Shown: positions 18,485-27,430, counted from the first letter of the stretch. The stretch is 64,000 nucleotides of DNA from Candidatus Scybalocola faecigallinarum (GCA_018711005.1 DVIT01000031.1:1-64000), one strand, 5' to 3'. Numbers and translations: made by a program. The notes: generated by a model not told the origin, from the letters alone.

Positions 18485-18515
18485 GAGCAGTGAGAGAAAA
18501 CTTCTCTCTCTGCTC
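18485..18515. terminator. Hairpin between convergent genes
   Basis: gagca...tgctc with inner gagaga/tctctc pairing lies between the plus-strand small gene and the minus-strand cargo operon, probably serving as a terminator for both. Confidence 0.4.
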
Positions 18516-18554
18516 GTCCACTCTTTAATGCATACTGCTTATCTTTCATATTGC

Positions 18555-19292
18555 TTAAAGTCGGTCAAAAAGACGTATGGTAATATTATTACTATCTTGG
18601 GTAGGATCTTCCTTTGCTACATGGACTCTTCTTTCTACCTCGAAAGGGGCATATTCATTTGCATCAAATAGCTCGCCATTACCTAATTTGCTCTCCAACT
18701 CAGCTAAAGTGCAGCCTGTAATTCTCTTTTGCTTTTCATTTCCGGTCGTGACAATAACACCCCAAATATCATCTTTATATTCTAAAAATATATTTGCAAT
18801 TTGTTTTAATAGCAGCGGGTTGATTGCTTGTGTTTCTCGTTTGCGGACAATATATCCAGATTCACTTGAATCTTCAACAAAAATTATCAACCTGTATTTG
18901 CAGTTATTATCTTTTGTCAGTCGGTCTCTGTATGCTTCAAAGCTTCCAGAATGTGAATGCAAATTATCGCTTAATGCGGTCAAAAGATTTTCAATGGATG
19001 GGTGAAGATCGAAATCTTTATCTTCTCGCATTTTTTCTCTATTGCACTGAGAGCCTTTTGCTTGCTTAGAAATGTCACCACTTTTAAGCTTTTTGTATAA
19101 TGAAATTTGAAAATGTTCGATGCCATAAATAACATTGTTTTGTTTAAAAAATGCATCTGGCTTTTCAGAGGGAATATAATTTTTTCTGTGCTGAATAACG
19201 TGTTTAATATCTTCATCGTTCGTAATAGAGAAATCCTCATATAGTTCATAAGTATCAAGAATTTTTTTGATTTCATTTTTACTATTTTCCAT
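18555..19292 (-). CDS. Cargo operon gene 4: unknown protein with PD-(D/E)xK-like motif
   Basis: A 245-aa soluble protein that I do not recognise. Residues 45-61 read P-D-A-F-F, then ten residues, then I-E-H-F. This resembles the P-D...E-x-x core of nuclease-fold proteins that begin with PDaxf, but the usual Lys is replaced. A hydrophobic core strand YRLIIFVEDSS (about 149-159) and WGVIVTTGN fit an alpha/beta fold. The ATG at 19292 follows GGAGGCTAT; the longer frame has no ribosome site. It is the last gene of a four-gene minus-strand operon, 60 bases after gene 3. It could be an effector, sensor or immunity partner. Confidence 0.7.
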   Translation of the reverse strand: MENSKNEIKKILDTYELYEDFSITNDEDIKHVIQHRKNYIPSEKPDAFFKQNNVIYGIEHFQISLYKKLKSGDISKQAKGSQCNREKMREDKDFDLHPSIENLLTALSDNLHSHSGSFEAYRDRLTKDNNCKYRLIIFVEDSSESGYIVRKRETQAINPLLLKQIANIFLEYKDDIWGVIVTTGNEKQKRITGCTLAELESKLGNGELFDANEYAPFEVERRVHVAKEDPTQDSNNITIRLFDRL

Positions 19293-19352
19293 ATAGCCTC
19301 CAAAATTATGTAAACATAAATGGGTGCACACGAATGCGCACCCATTTTGAGC

Positions 19353-20885
19353 TTACCAACTAAACAAGCTTCTTACGCCACTGCAAAAGTTACGGATACC
19401 GCTGGATACGGATGTAACTACGTTTGACACAGTTCTACCAACTGATTTAACCACTTCTTTGGCTTTTTCACGGATTTTCTGTACGCCCTTAACCACAGTT
19501 TCGCCCACCTTGGAGCCAGCCATATAGCCGATGGTTCCTCCAATAAATCCACCAACAGCTGTACCAACAGGGCCAAATACTGTGCCAATGGTAGCGCCAA
19601 TAACGGCGCCTTTGGTACTTGCAGCAATTCCTGCAACCGTAGCCACAGTGGTCTGTTCCATCTTCTCGAAACCTTCTTTGACGGTTAATTCGCCAGTAGC
19701 CATCTTGCCGACAATTTTGACATTTTCAATAGCAACATGAGCAATGTTCGCAATCGTCCCAGCAGGAGTGCCCTTCGGGATTGCCTTAATGATTCCCTTT
19801 TCAGCGCCAACCTTTAATGCACCAGCTGCTGCTGCCTTTACGCCAAAGTCTGCACCAGACACGATAGCGGTTTCAACCAGTTCTTCGCCTTTGATATCCT
19901 CGCCGTTCCAAACCTTTTGAGCAACATCGAAGCCAACACCGATAGCTGCGCCCATGAGAGCGGCTTGTCCAGCTTGTTTGCCAATGCCGATAGCGAGATC
20001 TTTCGCCTTATATTCGTTCCAGTTTAGATCATTCCACTTGCCACTTTGTGCCTCATCCTGCAATTCCTTTGCCCGCTCTTTGGAGAGTGGTGTACTGGTT
20101 GTTCCGTCTGGAGCTTCAATGACCGTTGTAACTTTTTTGGCAATATCCTGTTCCTGTCCCTCCGGAACAAGCTTCTGTTGACCACGATAATCACCATGTT
20201 CAAAAGCCTTTGCCGTAGCTTCCGCATCTTTGCAATATTTGGATTGATAGCGTCTAACAACATGACCACTTTCGTCGACAATTACAATATCAACGGAGTT
20301 TTTGGCATATCCATTTCCAGTAGGTTCAAGTACCTTCGCCCGGTATGGGCTTCCCGCTGCTTCGGCATTTAAGTTGAAAGTTTGAGCGTGGTACTGCTCT
20401 GCGATAAATCCATCCAAATGCGGATTCTGACTGATCGTACCAGCCTGTGTATGAATAGTGCGATATAAAGACTCATTTGCGGTATTGAGCGCATTATCCA
20501 GCCCCTGCAAATATTTAGAGGCTTCCTGTGCGCTCATATAGGAGGTGGCCGTTTTTGCTTCGCTGGCAAACCACGATTCTTTGCTTCTGCCATTGGCGAT
20601 TGCTTTTTCCAAGGACGCTTTCTTTTCTTCCTGTACCTTGAGTGTGGCAATGATTTCGTCACTCATTTGAGAGATTTCTTCAGAACTGCATTCCGGGAGA
20701 CTCTCTGCCATTTCAGCACGAAGCCATTCATCAACAGGCATAGTATCCTTGTGTTCCAGATAACTCTCCATAAACTTCTTCTGGATAGGCTGCAGTTCCT
20801 GTGCTTCATCCATGAAAATATGGGGAGCTAATTCTTCATCAACAGCAAGAATTATATCACTTTCTTTATCAACCACTATATTCAC
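19353..20885 (-). CDS. Cargo operon gene 3: nuclease-motif and glycine-zipper membrane protein
   Basis: A protein of up to 510 aa with three parts. Residues 1-145 are helical and acidic. Residues 150-245 hold a candidate PD-(D/E)xK arrangement: E163, D199 in SVDIVIVDESG and Q214-S215-K216 in RRYQSKYC, as in Mrr/NERD-type QxK nucleases. From about 300 onward glycine- and alanine-rich helices with GxxxG spacing appear, including GAVIGATIGTVFGPV and GGFIGGTIGYMAGS (425-458), as in glycine-zipper membrane-inserting proteins. The start is GTG at 20885; GTG at 20876 is better spaced from GGGGTGA. It begins 6 bases after the AAA+ gene. It is a plausible membrane-active effector; that role is inference. 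Confidence 0.75.
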   Translation of the reverse strand: MNIVVDKESDIILAVDEELAPHIFMDEAQELQPIQKKFMESYLEHKDTMPVDEWLRAEMAESLPECSSEEISQMSDEIIATLKVQEEKKASLEKAIANGRSKESWFASEAKTATSYMSAQEASKYLQGLDNALNTANESLYRTIHTQAGTISQNPHLDGFIAEQYHAQTFNLNAEAAGSPYRAKVLEPTGNGYAKNSVDIVIVDESGHVVRRYQSKYCKDAEATAKAFEHGDYRGQQKLVPEGQEQDIAKKVTTVIEAPDGTTSTPLSKERAKELQDEAQSGKWNDLNWNEYKAKDLAIGIGKQAGQAALMGAAIGVGFDVAQKVWNGEDIKGEELVETAIVSGADFGVKAAAAGALKVGAEKGIIKAIPKGTPAGTIANIAHVAIENVKIVGKMATGELTVKEGFEKMEQTTVATVAGIAASTKGAVIGATIGTVFGPVGTAVGGFIGGTIGYMAGSKVGETVVKGVQKIREKAKEVVKSVGRTVSNVVTSVSSGIRNFCSGVRSLFSW

Positions 20886-20891
20886 CCCGCT

Positions 20892-22397
20892 TTACTTTGC
20901 CTTATCAGGAATGCTGGCAGGTTTAATGTCAATTTTGCTGACAGTATCCTTGATTTGCATGATTTTATCTTTTAGTGTGCTGGAAATGGACTTAGTATCT
21001 TTTACGGAACGGATCAAATCTTCGGTTGTAATCGTTGTTTTGCCGTCGATGAATGCCATCTCAATCGTATCCTTGACAACGGCTTCCAGATCGGCTCCAT
21101 TGAACCCTTCGGTTTCTTTAATCAGCGCAATGGAATCAATAGACTTATTCCATTTTTTGCGCTTTTTCAGATGAATGTCCAAAATCTTTCTGCGTTCCTC
21201 ACCATTCGGAAGATCAACAAAGAACAGTTCATCAAACCTGCCTTTTCTCAGAAACTCAGGAGGCATACGAGAAATATCGTTGGCAGTTGCCACGATAAAC
21301 ACGGTATTCTCTTTTTCCTGCATCCAAGTTAGGAATTGGCCGAACAGTCGTGTGGTAACATCGCTACCGCCACCATCGCCGCCAACACCAGCAAACGCTT
21401 TTTCAATTTCATCAATCCACAGGACACAAGGACTGATTGCTTCGGACAGCTTCAAAGCTTTCCTCATATTCTCCTCGGATTCGCCTACATACTTACCAAG
21501 TAACCGACCAACATCAAGACGTACGAGGGGAATCTCAAACAGACTGGCTGTTGCTTTAGCTGTCAAACTCTTACCACAACCCGGCATACCGATAATCATA
21601 ATACCCTTGGGAATATCTACGCCGAACTTAATGGCCTTGTCCAGATTAGCAAAGACCTTGGCCTTTCGAGCAAGCCATTCTTTCAAATTTTCAAGACCGC
21701 CAATGTCATCAACGGTTTCTGAAAAGGAAACAATTTCCAACATTCCGGATTTTTTGATAAACTGCTCTTTCTCCTTGAGGATCAACAACTTGTCCTCCTT
21801 GTCGATGCAGCCACCGTCTTGATAAGCGAGATTCAAAATCTGCTTGATCTGGAACTCATTGAGTCCCTTAAAAGATAGTGCAATATCGTTGATGGCATCT
21901 TCTTCAACAGTAATTTCCAAATCATCAATAAACTCACGGATAAGAGTGTGAATTTCATTGATCGTCGGCAGAGGAATATCAAACACCGTGATATAGTTTT
22001 CCAACTCACGAGGAATTACCGTAATTTCGGAGATAATAAAGATTGTTGCATTGTAATCATCATTGTAGAGATTGTTTTCTGCAATCTTTTTCAACAGAGC
22101 AATGATTTTAGGATTGTTCAGCTCGCCATGAACATCCTTGAGGATAAGAAATGTATCATGTTCAAAGCCATCATCCATCGTGAACTTCAAAAACTGCTCT
22201 AAATCGCACTCCTGCATAGGACTTTTGGTTTTGAAATCCACCAACCCTAAAGCGTTATTGAACTCCACGCATTTGACGGCTTCCCCGACCTGAGCGATTG
22301 CATCATCAATTACCTTAAAATCGAAATGGTTAATGTAAATAATTGGATGCAGTGCGTCGATGTAGGAAGCCAATATATTAACTGTGCTTCGCTTCAT
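20892..22397 (-). CDS. Cargo operon gene 2: Ycf46-like AAA+ ATPase
   Basis: A 501-aa AAA+ protein. Residues 1-215 look like a degenerate ATPase-like region (LILKDVHGELNN, TIFIISEITVIPRELE). The catalytic AAA module has Walker A GMPGCGKS (270-277), Walker B VLWIDEIEK (325-333), sensor-1 ATAND (370-374) and an arginine-finger region RKGRFDE, plus a lid with FNGADLEAVV. This two-part layout matches Ycf46-type and FtsH/Vps4-related remodelling ATPases. Its start overlaps the ribosome site made by the end of gene 1 (GGAGGTATAACG), two bases after that gene's stop. It would use ATP to remodel or gate the other operon products. Confidence 0.88.
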   Translation of the reverse strand: MKRSTVNILASYIDALHPIIYINHFDFKVIDDAIAQVGEAVKCVEFNNALGLVDFKTKSPMQECDLEQFLKFTMDDGFEHDTFLILKDVHGELNNPKIIALLKKIAENNLYNDDYNATIFIISEITVIPRELENYITVFDIPLPTINEIHTLIREFIDDLEITVEEDAINDIALSFKGLNEFQIKQILNLAYQDGGCIDKEDKLLILKEKEQFIKKSGMLEIVSFSETVDDIGGLENLKEWLARKAKVFANLDKAIKFGVDIPKGIMIIGMPGCGKSLTAKATASLFEIPLVRLDVGRLLGKYVGESEENMRKALKLSEAISPCVLWIDEIEKAFAGVGGDGGGSDVTTRLFGQFLTWMQEKENTVFIVATANDISRMPPEFLRKGRFDELFFVDLPNGEERRKILDIHLKKRKKWNKSIDSIALIKETEGFNGADLEAVVKDTIEMAFIDGKTTITTEDLIRSVKDTKSISSTLKDKIMQIKDTVSKIDIKPASIPDKAK

Positions 22398-22399
22398 CG

Positions 22400-23317
22400 T
22401 TATACCTCCATGTAGAGCAATTTGCGAGTATCAGAATTGCTCTTATAGTCAACGCCATCAACAATGACAAACTTATTCAAAATATCAGCACTGGACAAAT
22501 CGCCACCAGAATGCCCGGCAGAACGAACATAATCCCCATCACCCATGCTTACGATCATATACCGCTTACCCTTTGGCTCAAGATCTTTCCAATAACCATC
22601 CGTCATACCAGAAAATGAAACAAGATTTCCCTCCAAAGTAGTTGTGAAATCACTTCTCTTAATCATGAGGCAAATATACTCAAACATCGCCTTTTTATCA
22701 GCGTTCTTTGCAGTATCCAGCGTAACGGTTCCATCTTCTTCGGTAATCTCCACAGGAAGGTAGTAGTTCCGGGATTTTTCGTTCATGAGGAGGCACATGA
22801 CAGCTAAAACCGACTTTTCCCGCAAAACATAAAACAGGTTTCTGTGGTTTAATTTCAATATCCAAGCGTAATTAGACGCTATTTCAGCGATATTTGCCTT
22901 GATTATAGCTACATCACTCGGATTCTCGAGGATTCCATCTACAAGCTGACGATATCCAGCTTCATAATCATCAATGATGCTCTTCGCCTTATAGTTCTCC
23001 TGTTCATAGATAGCGCAAAGTTCCTTGCGCTCATCCAGATACTTGAGCATATAGATACTTTCTTCCACCTTTTTCTCATCAGTGGAAACATCAAAAATGC
23101 GGATCAGTTCCTTGATGATCTCCATCGGATCGTTGCTGGTAATAGCAGACACAGCTTCCAGTTCGGAATTATATCCTCGCACACTGAGCCACCGGTGGAG
23201 CAACTTGTTGTTGTAATAATCCAGTACATCCTCGATAGAAAAGTTGCTCTGTAAGTCCTCAATGGTACGCACAGGCTTTTCATCGCAGATGAGGTTAAAT
23301 TTAATTGTTTTCGCCAT
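22400..23317 (-). CDS. Cargo operon gene 1: unknown protein with an LxxWL-type N-terminal motif
   Basis: A 305-aa soluble protein of unknown function. Residues 26-49 contain FSIEDVLDYYNNKLLHRWLS, a pattern met in the N-terminal parts of many multidomain bacterial signalling or conflict proteins (N-F-S-x-E-D-x-L...Y-Y...L...WL). The middle is helical; the C-terminal part has short beta strands around KGKRYMIVSMGDGDYVRSAG and FVIVDGVDY. The ATG at 23317 has GAGGAGGAC upstream; an ATG 6 codons earlier overlaps that site. It is the first gene after a perfect TATAAT promoter. It may be the sensor or adaptor for the ATPase, which is inference. Confidence 0.7.
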   Translation of the reverse strand: MAKTIKFNLICDEKPVRTIEDLQSNFSIEDVLDYYNNKLLHRWLSVRGYNSELEAVSAITSNDPMEIIKELIRIFDVSTDEKKVEESIYMLKYLDERKELCAIYEQENYKAKSIIDDYEAGYRQLVDGILENPSDVAIIKANIAEIASNYAWILKLNHRNLFYVLREKSVLAVMCLLMNEKSRNYYLPVEITEEDGTVTLDTAKNADKKAMFEYICLMIKRSDFTTTLEGNLVSFSGMTDGYWKDLEPKGKRYMIVSMGDGDYVRSAGHSGGDLSSADILNKFVIVDGVDYKSNSDTRKLLYMEV

Positions 23318-23337
23318 CTTTATTGTCCTCCTCATAA

Positions 23338-23353
23338 CACTGACAAATCAGTG
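23338..23353 (-). promoter_or_regulatory. Palindrome upstream of cargo gene 1
   Basis: cactga-caaa-tcagtg is a perfect 6-bp inverted repeat between the promoter and the ribosome site; it could be an operator or an RNA hairpin. Confidence 0.35.
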
Positions 23354-23413
23354 GACTATTTTTCTTCTCTTGGCAAGTTTCCATGCACTAATCGGATATA
23401 ACTTACCATAATA

Positions 23414-23442
23414 ATTATACTACCAAGATATGAACTTTGCCA
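23414..23442 (-). promoter_or_regulatory. Promoter of the cargo operon
   Basis: On the minus strand, TGGCAA (23437-23442) is 17 bases from a consensus TATAAT (23414-23419). It lies about 97 bases before gene 1 and gives the cargo its own expression, apart from the regulatory block behind it. Confidence 0.55.
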
Positions 23443-23513
23443 GCATTTTTCACGAAAAAACGACTTTCATTTGGATGACCATGGAAGGGGATTACATGAG
23501 GTTTCGGCCTTTA

Positions 23514-24176
23514 TCAAAACCACCACGGAAGCTCCAGCCAGAGGTTGTCTATAGCATCTTCTTCTATCTTTTTGGCTCGGCTCTCTCTCAAATTGAAATG
23601 AATCGCCGTTCCTACCATCGTGTGTTCAACATCATCTGTAAAACCATAGCGATAAAGCAGATAGGCTTGCTCTCGACTGCCAATTCTATCCAGTCCCTCA
23701 TACAGTTCACGCAATATTTCTTGTTCCACATAAATCTGCTCCGGTGATTTGGCAATCGGGTCAGCAATCGCTTCGATACGCAGTAACCGTTCCTCGCCGG
23801 GGACAACTTCATCCAGCCGGATTTTCTGAAAGGCAAGTCCGTCTGTGGTGTCGGTCATCCGCTGCTCATATTGAGAAAACGCATCTCGTATCAAATCGGT
23901 CATGGCGTTTCGGATGGACGGCGCGGCATAGGTCAGAAACTTAGTGCCTTTGCTGCTGTCAAAGCGAGGGATGGCATCCAATAAGCCGATGCAGCCCTCC
24001 TGCTCCAGATCGTCTTTGTCGATACTGAGTTCGCTTTCGCCCAGATTCATACCGAAGTAAATCTCGTTGGCGGTTTTGCGGATAAAGCCGAGATTGTTTT
24101 CCAGAAGCAGGTCACGGGCATTCGCATTCCCCTTCTGTGCCAGAGCGCAGAGTTGCTCATTGCTCCGGTTTTTCAT
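23514..24176 (-). CDS. Element-encoded sigma-70-type factor
   Basis: A 220-aa RNA polymerase sigma factor-like protein. Region 2 is visible as ENNLGFIRKTANEIYF, then LEQEGCIGLLDAIPRFDSSK and FLTYAAPSIRNAMTDLIRD. The C-terminal part has a shortened region 4 (REQAYLLYRYGF, then HFNLRESRAKKIEEDAIDNL). It resembles sigma-like regulators of clostridial mobilizable and conjugative elements, which probably switch on element genes. Its start overlaps the end of the XRE gene by 20 bases and has AGGAGAAGG, so the two are cotranslated. Confidence 0.83.
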   Translation of the reverse strand: MKNRSNEQLCALAQKGNANARDLLLENNLGFIRKTANEIYFGMNLGESELSIDKDDLEQEGCIGLLDAIPRFDSSKGTKFLTYAAPSIRNAMTDLIRDAFSQYEQRMTDTTDGLAFQKIRLDEVVPGEERLLRIEAIADPIAKSPEQIYVEQEILRELYEGLDRIGSREQAYLLYRYGFTDDVEHTMVGTAIHFNLRESRAKKIEEDAIDNLWLELPWWF

Positions 24177-25002
24177 CGTCCTTCTCCTGTGTTGCCGCCT
24201 GATCCAAGGTGGTCTGCATAAAGGCGGTCAACGCCTGACTGAGCTTGTCCAGTGCTTCTTGGTTGACCCCATCCATACCGGCAACGCTGTCGATAATCAG
24301 TTCGGTCACTTGCTCCGGTGTGACCTTGGGGTTTTCCATATCCTGACCTTTTGTAAGCTCTGTAAACATTCGCTCGGCGGCTTCTTTAGTGAGGGCCTGC
24401 TGTACTGTAAAATCGTGACCGATCTCTTTCTTCACTTCTTTGACCGCCGCCATAAATTGAGCTTCAATAGTGGCGAGATCTGCCTGATATGCCGGTGTCC
24501 GTAAACGGCTAATGTCCTTGGCAGCTTCTTTCGCTGCATCGGTTTGTACGGTACTTCTTGTCAGATTGGCGAGGGTAGCGTAAAGCTGATTCTGAGCTGC
24601 AAAGCCGGATGCGATAGTGTCATTGAAATACTGCTCCAATGTGTAGGTCAGTTCAGCAAAGCGGGGACTTTCCAAGAGCCGATTGACCACTTGTGTATTA
24701 ACCTTGCCGGTGTAGAGGTTTCGTGCCGCCTGGGCTGACAAGCCCAGCTCTTCAATCTCATAATTTTTTCTATCGGGAACATTGGTCACGCCTAAAAGAA
24801 AGTCGGTGGACACATTGAATACTCTAGCAATACGGATGATGTTTTCGTCACCGATCTTGTCCGTCTTTCCGGTTAGGAAACGGCTGAGCAAGCTGTCGCC
24901 GCATCCAATTTTTAGCGCAATGTCAGTCTGAGATACCTTGTGATATTTCATCAGATCGGCAAGCCGCTGTCTGACAGTACCGGGCAAAAATGTATTCTCC
25001 AT
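24157..25002 (-). CDS. XRE family helix-turn-helix protein
   Basis: A 281-aa protein with an N-terminal Cro/C1-type helix-turn-helix (residues 9-72: VRQRLADLMKYHKVSQTDIA, then LSRFLTGKTDKIGDENIIRI, then FNVSTDFLLG). The remainder is a long helical region rich in Ala and Gln. It is probably the repressor-type regulator of the element, controlling the divergent primase side or its own operon. It has AAGGGGG upstream of its ATG, and lies 3 bases from the small DNA-binding gene. Confidence 0.85.
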   Translation of the reverse strand: MENTFLPGTVRQRLADLMKYHKVSQTDIALKIGCGDSLLSRFLTGKTDKIGDENIIRIARVFNVSTDFLLGVTNVPDRKNYEIEELGLSAQAARNLYTGKVNTQVVNRLLESPRFAELTYTLEQYFNDTIASGFAAQNQLYATLANLTRSTVQTDAAKEAAKDISRLRTPAYQADLATIEAQFMAAVKEVKKEIGHDFTVQQALTKEAAERMFTELTKGQDMENPKVTPEQVTELIIDSVAGMDGVNQEALDKLSQALTAFMQTTLDQAATQEKDDEKPEQ

Positions 25003-25005
25003 TCG

Positions 25006-25212
25006 TTATGTCCCCCTTTCCTTATTTTTCGCTTTGATATATTTGCCGCTTTTGATTCTGGCATCAGCGGGCTTCTTTGCATCTTCTGGGATAATCCAGC
25101 GGCTTCCTGCTTGCTGTGCGCCGGGAATGCGGTTTTGGCTACAGAGAACACCCACACGACGAGGAGAAATCCCCCATTTTTCCGCCACCTCAAAAGTTGA
25201 TAAATAACGCAC
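25006..25212 (-). CDS. Excisionase-like small DNA-binding protein
   Basis: A protein of about 68 aa with a MerR/excisionase-type winged helix: VRYLSTFEVAEKWGISPRRV and SQNRIPGAQQAGSRWIIPED, followed by a basic tail. Proteins of this type in elements help excision or activate transcription. The start is probably GTG at 25212 with AAAAGGGG upstream; nearby GTG/TTG codons at 25221 and 25218 are alternatives. The open frame continues to 25422, but that part is poor in homology-like sequence and crosses the divergent promoter region. It leads the minus-strand regulatory operon. Confidence 0.75.
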   Translation of the reverse strand: MRYLSTFEVAEKWGISPRRVGVLCSQNRIPGAQQAGSRWIIPEDAKKPADARIKSGKYIKAKNKERGT

Positions 25213-25443
25213 CCTCAACACCCCTTTTCGTCTAAATTTGACAATATTATATTCTATTTTCGGAACAATATCAAGGTGCGCATTGTGAACATTCGCCGCC
25301 CTGTGTATTTTGCATTTTTGCAAAAATCCAAGGCGGCGATTTCTTTTTTTTGCAGAAGTGCCGGATTTTTCGGTTGAAAGCTGTTTTCTCCGTATATTCA
25401 GGTGACAAGCAAGAATTGTCAAATTAATTACGGAGGTATGCGT

Positions 25444-26064
25444 ATGAATCTATTTGCAACCATCAAGGCGGCAGTTCCTGTAAAACAAGCCGCCAAACAC
25501 TACGGATTGAAGGTCAACCGAAACGGTATGGCTTGCTGTCCATTCCACAATGACAGGCATCCCAGCATGAAGCTGAACGAGGACTATTTCTTCTGCTTCG
25601 GCTGTGGAGCCAAGGGGGATGTGATCGACTTTGTGGCAAAGCTCTTTGATTTGAGCAGCTACGAAGCAGCGCAAAAGTTGGCTGCTGATTTTGGATTTGA
25701 TCCGAAACCGCCGACTGTTGCTGCCATGCAAAAGCCGAAACATCCCTATATCCGTCAGTTCCGGGAAGATGAAATGCTGTGCTTCCGGGTGCTGACGGAT
25801 TATCTGCATCTTCTGGAAGACTGGAAGGTGCGGTATGCACCGGCATCACCAGAGGATGAGTTGGATGAATGTTTTGTAGAAGCCTGTCAAATGCTTGACC
25901 GTGTCGAGTATCTAGCGGATATTCTGACAGTGGGCAATTTGGAAGAACATGTTGCTGCGGTGGACGAGCTGATGAAGGACGGCAAGATTGAGTTTTTACG
26001 GGACTACACTGCCCGAAAGCAGAAGGAGGAAAAGCACCATGTCAAAAATCCGGAAATTGCCTGA
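25444..26064 (+). CDS. CHC2 zinc-finger DNA primase-type protein
   Basis: A 206-aa protein with the DnaG-type CHC2 zinc finger near the N terminus (C-C-P-F-H, then FFCFGCGAKGDVIDF, residues about 33-65). No TOPRIM domain follows; the rest is helical. In these elements it acts with the downstream helicase/primase in replication of the excised circle. The ATG at 25444 is 7 bases from CGGAGG; the ATG at 25438 is too close to it. Its end overlaps the next gene by 26 bases. Confidence 0.85.
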   Translation: MNLFATIKAAVPVKQAAKHYGLKVNRNGMACCPFHNDRHPSMKLNEDYFFCFGCGAKGDVIDFVAKLFDLSSYEAAQKLAADFGFDPKPPTVAAMQKPKHPYIRQFREDEMLCFRVLTDYLHLLEDWKVRYAPASPEDELDECFVEACQMLDRVEYLADILTVGNLEEHVAAVDELMKDGKIEFLRDYTARKQKEEKHHVKNPEIA

Positions 26065-27430
26065 TATGAACCTACCCGTCTGGTTCAACGGTAAGAATAT
26101 CAATGAGGCTCTGTTCTGTGAAGAATTCCTGCATGAGCGCAGGATCATCTTCGCAAACGGAGCCTTTTTCACGCCGGACGGGCGTGTGACGGACGATCTC
26201 CCGCTCCGGGGTGAAATCTATGAAAAGCTGAAATGCTGCGCCGTAAACAACATTCCCCGGAAAATCAGCAACATTCTGGAGGTGATGAAGCTGGAAGCGC
26301 AGGTGGAGGATTTTCCACCAGAGCAGGATCGGATTCATCTTTCCAACGGAACGCTGCTGCTGGACGGCACTTTTTCCGAGGGCAGGCCGGAGATCGTGCG
26401 GAACCGTCTGCCGGTTGCTTATCGTCCAGACGCACCGGAGCCGGTCTTGTGGCTGCGCTTCCTGAGTGAACTGCTATACCCGGAGGACATTCCCACCTTG
26501 CAGGAGTTCATCGGCTACTGCCTAATCCCAAGCAACAAAGGACAGCGCATGATGGTGATCAAGGGCAGCGGCGGCGAGGGAAAGTCCCAGATCGGCGCTG
26601 TGCTGGGAAGTATCTTCGGCTCAAGTATAAAGGATGGCAGCATCGGCAAAATCTCCGAAAACCGCTTTGCCCGGGCCGATCTGGAACACATTCTGCTGTG
26701 CGTGGATGATGATATGCGGATGGAAGCTCTGCGCCAGACAAACTATGTCAAATCCATCGTGACAGCACAAGGAAAGATGGATTTGGAACGCAAGGGCAAG
26801 CAGAGCTATCAGGGCTGGATGTTTGCCCGGCTAATGGCATTCAGTAACGGCGATCTGCAAGCCCTGTATGACCGCAGTGACGGATTTTACCGCAGACAGC
26901 TTGTGCTAACCACCAAGGAAAAGCCTGTGGACAGAGCCGATGATCCTGACCTTGCGGAGAAAATGAAAGCCGAAGCAGAGGAAATCTTCCTGTGGGCATT
27001 TGAGGGATTGAAGCGGCTTGTTTCCAACAACTTCAAATTTACAGAGAGTCACCGCATCCGTGAAAACCGGGAAGCGGTCAAGCGTGACAACAACAATATC
27101 TTTGATTTTATGGAATCGGAGGGATATATCCGTATCAAAGCGGATGCGTCTATCAGCTCCAAAGACTTCTATGCGATCTATCGGATGTGGTGCGAGGAAA
27201 ACTCTCTTGCACCGCTGAAATCCCGCAGCTTCAGCGACGCCATGGTTGCCAATGCCGGGAAGTACAATCTGGAGCATTGCAATAATATCACCAACTCTGC
27301 CGGACGGCGGGTGTGGGGATTCATGGGCGTGGAGGCTGTGGCACGACCTGATATAAATGGGTTTTACGGAGATTTGCCGTGTACGTACGTACCGGAGGAC
27401 ATTCCGGAGGAATGGCGAAACGGAGCATAA
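26039..27430 (+). CDS. P4/D5-type replication helicase (phage/plasmid primase family)
   Basis: A 463-aa SF3-type ATPase. Walker A is GSGGEGKS (176-183) after MMVIK, and Walker B-like LLCVDDDM follows. The region before it resembles the D5 N-terminal domain, and the C-terminal part has the winged helix common to P4 alpha-type proteins. Together with the CHC2 protein it forms a split primase-helicase for replication of the excised element. The start follows AAGGAGGAAAAGCACC inside the end of the CHC2 gene. Confidence 0.85.
   Translation: MSKIRKLPDMNLPVWFNGKNINEALFCEEFLHERRIIFANGAFFTPDGRVTDDLPLRGEIYEKLKCCAVNNIPRKISNILEVMKLEAQVEDFPPEQDRIHLSNGTLLLDGTFSEGRPEIVRNRLPVAYRPDAPEPVLWLRFLSELLYPEDIPTLQEFIGYCLIPSNKGQRMMVIKGSGGEGKSQIGAVLGSIFGSSIKDGSIGKISENRFARADLEHILLCVDDDMRMEALRQTNYVKSIVTAQGKMDLERKGKQSYQGWMFARLMAFSNGDLQALYDRSDGFYRRQLVLTTKEKPVDRADDPDLAEKMKAEAEEIFLWAFEGLKRLVSNNFKFTESHRIRENREAVKRDNNNIFDFMESEGYIRIKADASISSKDFYAIYRMWCEENSLAPLKSRSFSDAMVANAGKYNLEHCNNITNSAGRRVWGFMGVEAVARPDINGFYGDLPCTYVPEDIPEEWRNGA

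Noticed and set aside
18577-19005. Plus-strand open frame opposite cargo gene 4
   Set aside because: Shadow frame; the minus-strand gene has the ribosome site and operon context.
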